Positions 16,923 through 25,257 of a stretch of DNA of 64,000 bases are shown piece by piece. The stretch is taken from contig JAEPNY010000001.1 of assembly GCA_017643165.1 (NCBI GenBank), positions 124,001 to 188,000 on the forward strand, given 5' to 3'. The notes beneath the pieces were generated by a model that ran no database searches, had not been told where the DNA came from, and was given only the letters and a program-made list of their open reading frames with translations. The position numbers and the translations under genes are program-made. The DNA comes from Psychroserpens sp. GTDB taxonomy: Bacteria; Bacteroidota; Bacteroidia; Flavobacteriales; Flavobacteriaceae. Positions within the stretch are counted from its first letter, which is position 1; every line of letters starts with the position of its first letter.

Positions 16923-16970
16923 GATTCCCGTTTCTTATGTTGTTTTTTGTGTTAGTCGTCACATTTTAAA

Positions 16971-17021
16971 TTGACGAACCCTTACAGCTACTACATTTAT
17001 AGGAGAATTTAAATTTTCTCC
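16971..17021 (+). promoter_or_regulatory. Promoter and 5' hairpin of the T9SS-secreted protein gene
   Basis: TTG (16971-16973), an 18-bp spacer and TACATTTA (16992-16999) fit the Bacteroidota promoter except for the last base. Just after it, GGAGAA (17002-17007) and TTCTCC (17016-17021) form a 6-bp stem. The mRNA would therefore begin with or inside a hairpin that ends 3 bp before the ATG. The hairpin could protect the 5' end or gate translation. Confidence 0.5.
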
Positions 17022-17024
17022 ACT

Positions 17025-19457
17025 ATGAAAACAAAATTACTTCTAGGCATTGTGATATGCCTATCAATGAGTCTGAGTGCTCAAAATGTTTGGACCGGAA
17101 CAGAGGATGATCTTTGGTCTAACGAAAACAATTGGTCAGGAACCGTACCAACACCATCTGAAGATGTATTAATTCCTACAGGCTTTGTAGTAACGCTTGA
17201 TACACCTACAGATATTCTTTCAATTGAAGTTGAAGGTAATTCCGTGTTAAATGTAACTGAAACACTTAAAATCCAAAACCCATCTGAATTTGAAATGAAT
17301 GTGGTGGTGAACTGGGTATCGGGTGATTTAATAGGCCCAGGTATTCTTTTAAATAGCGGAACAATAAATTTGAGCTTTCCATCTTTTGACATCGGTGGAT
17401 CGGCCGTTTTAAACAACCCAGGGACTATTAATTTAAGTGCTGGCGGTAATATTGCCATAAATACGGATAGTGTTTTGAATAACTCCGGAACAGGTACCAT
17501 TGATTTTCAAACCGCAGGTTCCTCTATTAGTGCTTTAGGTGCTCCACCAAATACCTTCAATAATTTTGGGACTATCAAAACATCGATGCCAGATCCATTA
17601 GATGAATGTGATATCGCAGGATCATTAATTAATACCGATGGTGTATTCCAAATAGATTCTGGAACCTTGGAACTCAATACTACCGCAAATAACTTTATGG
17701 GGGGAATGTTCAACGTGGCCGCGGGAGCCACCCTTGAATGGAATGGCCCAATTGATGCTATCGGCATCTTTACAGGTGTTGTTAATGGTGATCTTAATTG
17801 GGACGGCGACCTTTCAATTGCTGCTACTGCAGTTTTTGATTTTTCCGGCAATGGCGTGATCAACAATACTGGAGGAGATGTTACAGGTGGTGGAACTCTA
17901 ACTAACTTATCTACAATTAGTACAGATTCATCGGGTTTCATGATAACGAACGTTACAACACTTGACAACGAAGGTATTATTCAAATTACTGGCGCTGGCG
18001 ATATAGCGCTAGGCGCGAACTGTGTATTAAACAATTCGGCATCAGGTCTTATCGAATTGTTAGGGAATGTCGGGAATATAAGTTCTTTCGGAGTTGCAAA
18101 TGATACACGCGTTCTGGACAATTCAGGCACTATACGAGTAAATCTACCAAGTAGTACGGACAACACTGCAATTGGAATAAAACTTAATAATAATGACGGG
18201 ACAATTGAGGTTTTTAACGGAACTTTGAATCTGAATTATGGTGGAATTTCACTCACTGATGGCACATATAATATTAATTCAAACGGTATATTAAATTGGT
18301 CTTTCCCTATAACCGTTTCTGGTGACTTAACAGGGACGCTCGATGGAGAACTAAACTGGGGTGCAGATCTCATAGTGCCTACAACAGCTGCTTTTAATTT
18401 CACTGGTAGTGGTATTATTGATTGGGTTGCCGGAGATATTGAAGGTGGCGGAGTATTAACCAACGAAAATACTATTGTTAAATCTGCTGGTGGGTCAAAA
18501 AGAATAAATGGCGGCTCTACTTTAAATAATAATGGCACTTTCAACCAGATTGTTGGTGGAACAATTGGTATTGCTACAAATTCGATTCTAAACAACAATG
18601 CGTCTGGAGTTATAAATTTAGATGCCTCTACCTCTGGCTTTAGTTCAATTAGTGCAGCGCCAAATCAATTTAATAATTTTGGAACATTAAACAGCAATGT
18701 CTCCACGGGAAGTTCTTTTATAAGTGCACAGCTCTCAAATGTTGGTTTGATAAACGTTCTTCAAAACAGTTTAACGTTTAATGGCGCCGGAACATTAACA
18801 AATGAAACAACAGGAGAGATAAAAGGCGTAGGAACGCTTGTACTGCCAGCATCATTCACAAATAATGGAACATTCGCTCCGGGAGCATCTCCTGGTACAT
18901 TAACCTTAGTTAATAACTTTACTTCTAGTGGCACATCCAACTTAAGTATTGAACTAGATGGTACCGATCAAGGTGTAACATATGATCTATTATCAATAGA
19001 TGGTGATGCCGACCTCAATGGTGGTCTCGATATTACCCTTGGATTTAGTCCTATGGTGACTGATGAATTTGTCGTACTAGAAACACAAGTTCCAGACACC
19101 ATAAACACTTGTAACTTACCGTCAACAGTCACGGCCTCGTTTGGTGGATTTGACTATGAATTTGAAGTGGTCTGTAGAAACAATAACGAACTCGTTTTAA
19201 CAGTACTATCAGAAACCTTATCGGTAAACTCATTAGATATTAATGACATAATAGTATACCCAAATCCAACAAAAGACCTCATAACCATAAGTGATGAAAC
19301 AATTACAAATGTTGTGATATATGATATTAATGGCCGAGAAGTTACCAAATCAAACAGCAACACACTTTCGGTTAAAAGATTAACTGATGGCATATACATT
19401 CTAAGCGCTAGCAATTCTAGAGGGGAATCTATAATTAGAAGGGTCATCAAACACTAA
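17025..19457 (+). CDS. T9SS-secreted repeat protein (adhesin-like)
   Basis: Probably exported and attached to the cell surface by the type IX secretion system. A signal peptide ends SLSAQ (residue 20). Residues 22-60 show the frequent start W.G..D..WS...NWS....P...DV.IP. From about 98 to 620 there are three tandem repeats of about 185 residues. Each opens with a G-x-L-x-N-x-x-T-I motif (near 106, 290 and 477) and contains VLNN...G.I and FNNFGT strands, suggesting a right-handed beta-helix. Residues 735-810 are a type A T9SS sorting domain (VYPNPTKDLITI, GIYILSASNSRGE, IIRRVIKH). No catalytic motif is visible. It is flanked by two LytTR regulators. Confidence 0.85.
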   Translation: MKTKLLLGIVICLSMSLSAQNVWTGTEDDLWSNENNWSGTVPTPSEDVLIPTGFVVTLDTPTDILSIEVEGNSVLNVTETLKIQNPSEFEMNVVVNWVSGDLIGPGILLNSGTINLSFPSFDIGGSAVLNNPGTINLSAGGNIAINTDSVLNNSGTGTIDFQTAGSSISALGAPPNTFNNFGTIKTSMPDPLDECDIAGSLINTDGVFQIDSGTLELNTTANNFMGGMFNVAAGATLEWNGPIDAIGIFTGVVNGDLNWDGDLSIAATAVFDFSGNGVINNTGGDVTGGGTLTNLSTISTDSSGFMITNVTTLDNEGIIQITGAGDIALGANCVLNNSASGLIELLGNVGNISSFGVANDTRVLDNSGTIRVNLPSSTDNTAIGIKLNNNDGTIEVFNGTLNLNYGGISLTDGTYNINSNGILNWSFPITVSGDLTGTLDGELNWGADLIVPTTAAFNFTGSGIIDWVAGDIEGGGVLTNENTIVKSAGGSKRINGGSTLNNNGTFNQIVGGTIGIATNSILNNNASGVINLDASTSGFSSISAAPNQFNNFGTLNSNVSTGSSFISAQLSNVGLINVLQNSLTFNGAGTLTNETTGEIKGVGTLVLPASFTNNGTFAPGASPGTLTLVNNFTSSGTSNLSIELDGTDQGVTYDLLSIDGDADLNGGLDITLGFSPMVTDEFVVLETQVPDTINTCNLPSTVTASFGGFDYEFEVVCRNNNELVLTVLSETLSVNSLDINDIIVYPNPTKDLITISDETITNVVIYDINGREVTKSNSNTLSVKRLTDGIYILSASNSRGESIIRRVIKH

Positions 19458-19503
19458 TTGTAACTTTTTTTGATTAGATAAATTCTAATCACATTTAGTG
19501 GAG

Positions 19504-19533
19504 AAGGCTCGGCCTTAAAAAGCCGAGCTTTTT
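19504..19533 (+). terminator. Terminator of the T9SS-secreted protein gene
   Basis: GCTCGGC and GCCGAGC form a 7-bp GC-rich stem around CTTAAAAA, extended by A-T pairs and followed by TTTTT. It lies about 45 bp after the stop codon. Confidence 0.85.
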
Positions 19534-19580
19534 AAAATGTAACAGATTAAACCTGAACCTATTAACTGCGGTTTTTTTTG

Positions 19581-19588
19581 TACATTTA
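19581..19588 (+). promoter_or_regulatory. -7-like box upstream of the orphan LytTR regulator
   Basis: TACATTTA follows a T8-G run (19572-19580) without a gap. No TTG lies at the expected distance. It would start a transcript near 19595, before the remnant frame at 19600 and the regulator start at 19727. Confidence 0.4.
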
Positions 19589-19599
19589 AGTATGAGAAA

Positions 19600-19758
19600 T
19601 TGGAAAACTATATTGTCTTCGTTTTACTTTCCGTCTCTTTTTTCAGCACAACCCAAATCTCAATTATATCTGGAACTGATTCAGTAATGAGTAAGGCGCA
19701 AGATGTTCATAAAACATTTGTTGGTTATGAAACATCGCTGTTTAATCATAGAAAATGA
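19600..19758 (+). pseudogene. Short frame with signal-peptide-like start, possible remnant of a sensor gene
   Basis: From a TTG at 19600 a 52-codon frame reads a hydrophobic export-like segment (ENYIVFVLLSVSFF) followed by SGTDSVMSKAQ, which looks like the start of a TPR sensor. It then runs out of frame, stopping at 19756-19758 inside the response regulator gene. An ATG frame at 19592-19687 is the alternative reading. Either could be a leader peptide. A deletion that removed most of a sensor kinase next to its regulator would leave just this kind of piece. Confidence 0.3.
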
Positions 19759-20476
19759 TGCGTACTCTGCAAAGGGCGTAAAAACTATCGTAGAAAATCA
19801 CTTTGAAGATATTTCTATGCTTGACCCTGTGGATAATATTGTCAGTGCTAAAACTGCAATTGATAAATACAACCCAGATTTAGTGATTTCTGATATCGAC
19901 TTAAAGTCGTCTAATGCGTTTTCGTTATTTGACCAGTATGATACTATTCCATTTAAAATCATTTTTATTACATCATATAGTAAGTATGCTGTTGAAGCCT
20001 TTAAAATAAGCGCACTCGATTTTTTAGAAAAACCGTTTAGGGATGAAGACTTAGTATCGGCTATCGAGAATGCGATGAAGTTGATTGACCAAGAGTATTA
20101 TAATCAGCAATTAAGAACATTCTTTCATAATTACAATCCGAAACAAGCGAGAAAAAAACTGGTACTAAAAAACATTGAAGCCGTTCATATTGTTACGATA
20201 GATAATATTATTTACATCACTTCAGATAATAATTATTCTGAATTTCACATCAACGATGGACGAAAAATAGTGGTTTCAAAACCATTAAAATTTTATGATG
20301 AACAGCTAAGTTCTTATTTGTTCTTTAGAACACATCAGTCCTATTTGGTTAATTTAAATTCTGCCAAAACCTTTCATCGCAGGGATTCTGTATTAGAACT
20401 TTCAAATAATATTCAAGTACCTGTTTCAAGCAATAAATCCTCGGCATTAATTGATTATTTGAGTCATATGAGCTGA
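19727..20476 (+). CDS. LytTR-family response regulator (orphan)
   Basis: A DNA-binding response regulator of the AlgR/LytR class. The start is placed at ATG 19727 (249 aa) because the receiver fold begins there (KHRCLIIEND); an upstream in-frame Met at 19703 would add 8 residues. The receiver domain covers about 1-125, with the phospho-acceptor Asp56 in VISDID, the FITSYS switch region and Lys102 in EKPF. A LytTR domain covers about 145-245 (NIIYITSDNNYSEFHI, FRTHQSYLVNLNS). No histidine kinase gene is adjacent, only a short remnant frame. Neighbouring surface-protein genes are likely targets by context. Confidence 0.9.
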   Translation: MKHRCLIIENDAYSAKGVKTIVENHFEDISMLDPVDNIVSAKTAIDKYNPDLVISDIDLKSSNAFSLFDQYDTIPFKIIFITSYSKYAVEAFKISALDFLEKPFRDEDLVSAIENAMKLIDQEYYNQQLRTFFHNYNPKQARKKLVLKNIEAVHIVTIDNIIYITSDNNYSEFHINDGRKIVVSKPLKFYDEQLSSYLFFRTHQSYLVNLNSAKTFHRRDSVLELSNNIQVPVSSNKSSALIDYLSHMS

Positions 20477-20596
20477 TTCTATTTAAAAAATACTGAATTC
20501 TCAGAGAAAGCACCCAAATTCTAAATGGCGCTGATTTTCAGGTATTTAATGACTAGCTTCATAGTATCAGCTTTAATTAATCAACACACTCCAATT

Positions 20597-21358
20597 ATGA
20601 AAACGAGACACACAATCGCGCTCGCCCTTTTACTTTTCTTAACCAACTCATTTACAAACTTAAAGGCTCAAACTTTATTTGATTCGAACGAAGAATTCAT
20701 CACATTTTCTATCCCTTCTGAAGATGTCGATATGCGAACTTATGAAGTAACCCTCGATGAGGAATTTCAATACGATAATACTTTTACTCCAAGCAATATA
20801 CCGCAATACGAGGCACAAGAAAATGTAGCCGCTTTTGCGCTTAGCATGCTGGCTTTTGGCGTCGGGTTTGGATTCACTGAATTCGACACCTTATGGTGTT
20901 TACATGCCGAATATTACTTACGACTTGCACTGCTTAAAGGCATGGCCATGTATGGTGCAATTGGTTTTGCCTACAATGGAATTAGTGGTGACTTTTTAGA
21001 TACCACGCTTTTTGAAGCCACGTTGAAGCTATTGATGTTTTCTGTGCTAGTCAAACGTTATCAACAGGTTCGACTACTCTATGGAATATTAGGTGCCTAT
21101 GGTTTTGGAAATAACAAATTTCCAGATGGGTTTAAAACCGATATCACACGATTTACCGTGGGATTGGTTCTAGGATTGCACATTTTGCTTTCTCAGCAAT
21201 GGTCTTTCTTAATTCAAACCAACATCTTGAATTATCAAGAACAAACCAATGATTCAAACGGCATTGAAGTCACATCCAACTCGACCTGGGGATTTATTAA
21301 TAAAAACAATATCCTCGCTTTCTCACTAGTGTACACGTTTGGAAATAGACGACGTTAA
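20597..21358 (+). CDS. Exported protein, probably outer-membrane barrel, function unknown
   Basis: An in-frame ATG exists at 20525, but the signal peptide begins at the ATG at 20597 and ends NLKAQ (about residue 24), which gives 253 aa. The region after about 80 alternates hydrophobic and polar residues with aromatic ends (WCLHAEYYLRLALL, WSFLIQTNILNYQ, ILAFSLVYTFGNRR). The last strand ends in an aromatic-X-aromatic-like terminus before basic residues, as in small beta-barrels. No named family is recognised. It is followed after 23 bp by another barrel-like gene and probably shares its transcript. Confidence 0.6.
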   Translation: MKTRHTIALALLLFLTNSFTNLKAQTLFDSNEEFITFSIPSEDVDMRTYEVTLDEEFQYDNTFTPSNIPQYEAQENVAAFALSMLAFGVGFGFTEFDTLWCLHAEYYLRLALLKGMAMYGAIGFAYNGISGDFLDTTLFEATLKLLMFSVLVKRYQQVRLLYGILGAYGFGNNKFPDGFKTDITRFTVGLVLGLHILLSQQWSFLIQTNILNYQEQTNDSNGIEVTSNSTWGFINKNNILAFSLVYTFGNRRR

Positions 21359-21381
21359 AAATCAACTTTAATTATATTATT

Positions 21382-22059
21382 ATGAAAACTAAAACCTTGT
21401 TTTCGAGGTTAGTCTATCTGGCTATAATCTCGATTGTAATTAACACATCCTATAGCTGTGCCGCATTTTTTGACGCTGATATCGAAAGTCCATTGTTAAA
21501 GGATAATGTGCGGATTCAAGATTATTATGAACCTAATTCCTATTCAAAAAACATTTTTGGTGCATCTGCCGGTGTCGGATTTAACTCATTTGATGGTGAA
21601 AGCACGACCTCTATCTGCCCAGGGATCGAATACTTATTCCGTGTATCTGAAGATCGCGAAGAAGGTGCTGCATATCTAGGCGCTACAGCAACCTACCATT
21701 ATGAAAGTGCTGACGAATTCAAGCTTAACAGTTTTAGAGTGGGTCCTAAATTCACCTATTTTGATCGCCTAACTCGCGACGGTGTCGTTGATCTTACTTA
21801 CGGCCTGAAAGCGCATTATGAATTTGGTAATATAGAAAACTTTGGTAATAAAGAAGACGTAACTGGTTATGGGCTTACGGCGAGCATTGGAGCCAACTTC
21901 AATGTGAACGAAAGACTTTCAATTGGTGTAGAAGCGCCATTTGCCTCATGGGGTGAACAAACCTTTGAATTTAGTGGAGGAGATATTACGAGAGATAATA
22001 CCTGGATAGGCTTAAACAAAGATAATGTTGCTATGGGTTATGTGCGTTGGAGATTCTAA
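21382..22059 (+). CDS. Outer-membrane beta-barrel protein, function unknown
   Basis: A 225-aa exported protein. The N-terminus is a signal segment containing Cys26 (SYSCAAF); the residues before it are not a good lipobox, so lipidation is doubtful. From about residue 55 the sequence is a run of amphipathic strands (GASAGVGFNSF, AYLGATATYHYES, LTYGLKAHYEF, GLTASIGANFNV) ending in GYVRWRF, whose terminal Phe is typical of outer-membrane barrels. A fragment with similar C-terminal strands lies just downstream (22089-22238), suggesting a former tandem duplicate. Confidence 0.7.
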   Translation: MKTKTLFSRLVYLAIISIVINTSYSCAAFFDADIESPLLKDNVRIQDYYEPNSYSKNIFGASAGVGFNSFDGESTTSICPGIEYLFRVSEDREEGAAYLGATATYHYESADEFKLNSFRVGPKFTYFDRLTRDGVVDLTYGLKAHYEFGNIENFGNKEDVTGYGLTASIGANFNVNERLSIGVEAPFASWGEQTFEFSGGDITRDNTWIGLNKDNVAMGYVRWRF

Positions 22060-22088
22060 TTGAAGACGTAAAGATGTAATCCAATTAA

Positions 22089-22238
22089 CATCATTCTTCT
22101 TCCGCAATATTGAGTTTATCTGTAGCGAATGAAAGCATAAGCTTTAAGATCAACGACAATTGGAGTGTTGGAGGCCAGTTCCCGATACTTGTCTATGATA
22201 GTTTAACTGTTGAACCAATAAGTAGAGGTGAATTCTAA
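22089..22238 (+). pseudogene. Remnant of a second copy of the upstream barrel gene
   Basis: A frame without start codon encodes about 49 residues and stops at 22236-22238. Its stretch FKINDNWSVGGQFPI resembles FNVNERLSIGVEAPF in the gene just upstream, followed in both by a similar hydrophobic/acidic strand. It ends before the final strand of the intact protein. This fits a decayed tandem paralog. It lies in the 309-bp gap between that gene and the antiporter; nothing else but a terminator is seen in the gap. Confidence 0.45.
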
Positions 22239-22336
22239 GTTGATGGGGCCTCATTACTTGTAAACAAAAGTAATCCGTTTCAAATCTCTGTAAGGAAACG
22301 GTTTTAAAATTGATAATTTGAATTGGTCTTAATCAG

Positions 22337-22370
22337 GAGAGGTGTTGAATACTATTCAGCGCCTCTTTTT
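22337..22370 (+). terminator. Terminator between barrel genes and antiporter gene
   Basis: AGAGGTGTTGAA and TTCAGCGCCTCT pair over 12 bp with two G-T pairs around TACTA, followed by T5. The T-run overlaps the antiporter stop codon. It serves the plus-strand genes. Confidence 0.8.
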
Positions 22371-24219
22371 ATTCGTTTTCTACTGTAGCCACCTCAACAT
22401 CAATAGGTTTCCCCAGATACACTAATTGGTAATTCTTGTTGATCTTGTCAAGAACACCATTATTTGATGAGATAATGTGCAGTTCTCCATCATTATCTTT
22501 AATAAACAATGGAATAATATCAGAATCTTTATTGGATATATCAATTAGGCTTTCATAGCGCTCTTTGTTATGAATGCTGATTTCTTGAATCGAAGGAAAT
22601 TTGCGGGTTACTTCTGTAAGCCTTACATAATCGTCAAAAGGAGAAAACAAACCTTCTTTTGGACCTGATTCTGGATTTTTCATTTCTTCATTACTTACCA
22701 ATCGAAATGAACCATTTTCGCCAAATTGTTTGCTAAATTTATTAATCGCATACTTATTAATATCATTGTTTCCTGTCATAGCCATTAAATAACCCACATC
22801 ACTTAACTCAATATTATCTGTTAAATTTTCCGAATAAATATTTGTATTTAAGGCTTCCAATCCTAGCTCTTTTGCTTTATCAATATTATCTTGATTACTA
22901 TCAATTAATACGACATGTCTACCGTTAGACTCCAAATAATGACCAAGCAATCTGGACACTTTTGAAGCGCCAACAATTAAAATTCCGTTTGATTTTTTTA
23001 AGAATACGCCTACCATCTTCGCGAATAATCGGGCTGTCGTCGCATTAAGCAATACGGTTCCTAATACGATCATAAAAACTAACGGTGTGATATATTCTGC
23101 GCCTTCAACTCCTTGTTTTATAAGCTTGCCTCCGAATAAGGAAGCTATACCTGCGGCCACGATACCTCGCGGACCAACCCAGCTCACAAATAATTTTTCA
23201 TTGAATCGTAATTTTGAACCTGTTGTGCTCGCAAATACGGCTAATGGCCGAATCACAAATACTACGATGGCAAAAATTGCAGCTGTCTTCCATGTATAAA
23301 GAAGCATTAGGTCTTCAATATTGATATTTGCTGCCAGTAATATAAACAGTATTGATATTAGGAGAACACTTAGTGATTCTTTAAAATATAAGAGCTCTTT
23401 TAAGTTTTCTAGTTTGCCGTTACCAAGCACCATACCCATAACTACAACAGCTAATAATCCAGATTCGTGAGCGAATATTTCAGACTCAACAAATACGAGT
23501 AATACAGTTGATAAGGACACAACATTGAGTAAATAGTGAGGTATTAGTTTTTTATTTATTGCAAAAGCTAGTGCGTGTGCAAATGTAAAACCGAATGTCG
23601 TTCCGAAAAGAATGATTTTACCAAACTCTATAAACGCTGTTTTCGTGAAACCGCTATCGCCTCCAACGCTAATAAATTCGAAAACCAATACGGCTACTAA
23701 CGCACCAATAGGATCAATTAATATACCTTCCCATTTCAGTACTGCTGATAAGTCCTTTTTAAGTGGAATATTTCTTAAGATAGGTGTGATCACTGTTGGG
23801 CCTGTAACAATGATTAATGCCGAAAACAGAAATGACAAATCCCAGGCGAGATCAAATATGAAATGTGCAACAATCCCAGCACCAAAAAAGGTAACTGCCG
23901 AACCCAAAGTGATTAACTTGGTAATTACAGGGCCTACATTTTTTATTTCCGAACGTTTTAGGGTTAATCCACCTTCAAAAAGTATAATGCTTATGGCTAA
24001 TGAAACGAAATTATAAAGACTTTCTCCTGGAAAAAGGCCTTTATCGCCATTCCAAACCGGTTCAATCCACTTCTCACCATCCTCAGAAAGAAATTCTGCT
24101 GCAATTGGTCCGACCAATAACCCAATCAAAATCAATGGTAAAATGGCCGGAATTTTAAATTTCCACGCCACCCATTGCGCAAGGATTCCTAAGATAATTA
24201 TTCCAGCTAATTCTAACAT
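22369..24219 (-). CDS. Monovalent cation/proton antiporter with TrkA-N domain
   Basis: An inner-membrane antiporter exchanging Na+ or K+ for H+, important for ion and pH balance in a marine cell. Residues 1-395 carry about 12 membrane segments of the CPA fold, including the conserved SWVGPRGIVAAGIASLFG. Residues about 398-520 form a Rossmann TrkA-N (RCK) domain, GILIVGASKVSRLLGHYL, that binds NAD(H) or another nucleotide and gates transport. The last 60 residues are a TrkA-C-like part. At 616 aa this is the usual size for the family. It is a single gene facing leftwards, with a divergent MBL-hydrolase gene behind it. The transported ion cannot be told from sequence. Confidence 0.9.
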   Translation of the reverse strand: MLELAGIIILGILAQWVAWKFKIPAILPLILIGLLVGPIAAEFLSEDGEKWIEPVWNGDKGLFPGESLYNFVSLAISIILFEGGLTLKRSEIKNVGPVITKLITLGSAVTFFGAGIVAHFIFDLAWDLSFLFSALIIVTGPTVITPILRNIPLKKDLSAVLKWEGILIDPIGALVAVLVFEFISVGGDSGFTKTAFIEFGKIILFGTTFGFTFAHALAFAINKKLIPHYLLNVVSLSTVLLVFVESEIFAHESGLLAVVVMGMVLGNGKLENLKELLYFKESLSVLLISILFILLAANINIEDLMLLYTWKTAAIFAIVVFVIRPLAVFASTTGSKLRFNEKLFVSWVGPRGIVAAGIASLFGGKLIKQGVEGAEYITPLVFMIVLGTVLLNATTARLFAKMVGVFLKKSNGILIVGASKVSRLLGHYLESNGRHVVLIDSNQDNIDKAKELGLEALNTNIYSENLTDNIELSDVGYLMAMTGNNDINKYAINKFSKQFGENGSFRLVSNEEMKNPESGPKEGLFSPFDDYVRLTEVTRKFPSIQEISIHNKERYESLIDISNKDSDIIPLFIKDNDGELHIISSNNGVLDKINKNYQLVYLGKPIDVEVATVENE

Positions 24220-24388
24220 GTTACTTTGTTTAGGAAGCTAAATATAAAGTAAAGAATTTTAACATCTTCAAAATCGATTAAAAAAGACGTTACGTCTAAT
24301 AACGACGTATAATTGTCAAATATTGGGTTTCTCTTAATAATCTGCTAAAAGATATCGAGTTAACGCTGGTATTTACTATTTTGCACAC

Positions 24389-25246
24389 ATGAAGTTATAT
24401 CCCATAAATGCTGGAAACTTTAAGCTAGATGGCGGTGCCATGTTTGGCGTTGTTCCAAAATCGCTTTGGACACGTACAAATCCTGCTGACAACAACAATA
24501 TGATCGATATTGCAGCACGATGTTTATTGATTGAGGACGGTAATCGTTTGATCTTAATAGATACAGGAATGGGTGATAAACAGAGTGAAAAATTCTTCGG
24601 CTATTATTACCTCTGGGGCGATGATACTATTGACAAATCTCTTGCGGCTCATGGATTCCATCGAGATGATATTACCGATGTCTTTATGACACATTTGCAC
24701 TTTGATCATTGTGGTGGATCTATTCAATGGAATTGCGAAAGAACGGGATATGAGCCTGCCTTTAAAAATGCGCACTTTTGGAGCAATGAAGATCATTGGT
24801 TGTGGGCTACGCAACCGAATAGACGCGAAAAAGCCTCTTTTTTAAAGGAGAATATCTTACCCATGGAGGAAAGCGGGCATCTTAAATTTACAGCATTGCC
24901 TGAAGCTGATATTTTACAAAATTCAGATCTGGGATTTGATATATTTTACGCCAATGGGCATACAGATAAGCAAATGATCCCAATGATTAAATATCAAGAT
25001 AAAACGATTTGTTTTATGGCTGATCTTTTACCAACAGCCGGCCACATTCCGTTGCCTTTTGTCATGGGTTATGACACGAGACCATTGTTAACACTAGATG
25101 AAAAAGAGCGTTTTCTTAATCTTGCGGCAGATCACAATTACTATCTGTTTCTTGAACACGATGCACATAATGAAATTATAACTGTAAAACATACAGAAAA
25201 AGGCGTCCGCCTTAATGAAATCTATACAACAAACGACATTTTTTAA
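24389..25246 (+). CDS. MBL-fold metallohydrolase
   Basis: A metallo-beta-lactamase-fold hydrolase with a complete di-metal site: THLHFDHCGG (His102, His104, Asp106, His107), NGHTDKQ (His191), MADLLP (Asp212) and LEHDAHN (His257). The 285-aa protein has no signal peptide, so it acts in the cytoplasm. Relatives include lactonases and thioester hydrolases; the substrate cannot be told. It is the first gene of a likely operon with the S8 and M1 peptidases (gaps of 11 and 21 bp). The sequence TATTTTGCACAC directly before the ATG is close to a -7 box and suggests a very short leader. Confidence 0.87.
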   Translation: MKLYPINAGNFKLDGGAMFGVVPKSLWTRTNPADNNNMIDIAARCLLIEDGNRLILIDTGMGDKQSEKFFGYYYLWGDDTIDKSLAAHGFHRDDITDVFMTHLHFDHCGGSIQWNCERTGYEPAFKNAHFWSNEDHWLWATQPNRREKASFLKENILPMEESGHLKFTALPEADILQNSDLGFDIFYANGHTDKQMIPMIKYQDKTICFMADLLPTAGHIPLPFVMGYDTRPLLTLDEKERFLNLAADHNYYLFLEHDAHNEIITVKHTEKGVRLNEIYTTNDIF

Positions 25247-25257
25247 GACTTTCAATT

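Noticed and set aside
17081..18598. Long minus-strand frames inside the surface protein gene
   Set aside because: They are Pro/Val/Ser-rich mirror frames of the repeat-rich plus-strand gene, without promoters or recognisable domains.
23612..24016. 134-aa plus-strand frame opposite the antiporter gene
   Set aside because: It overlaps the conserved membrane domain of the antiporter entirely and has no family features.
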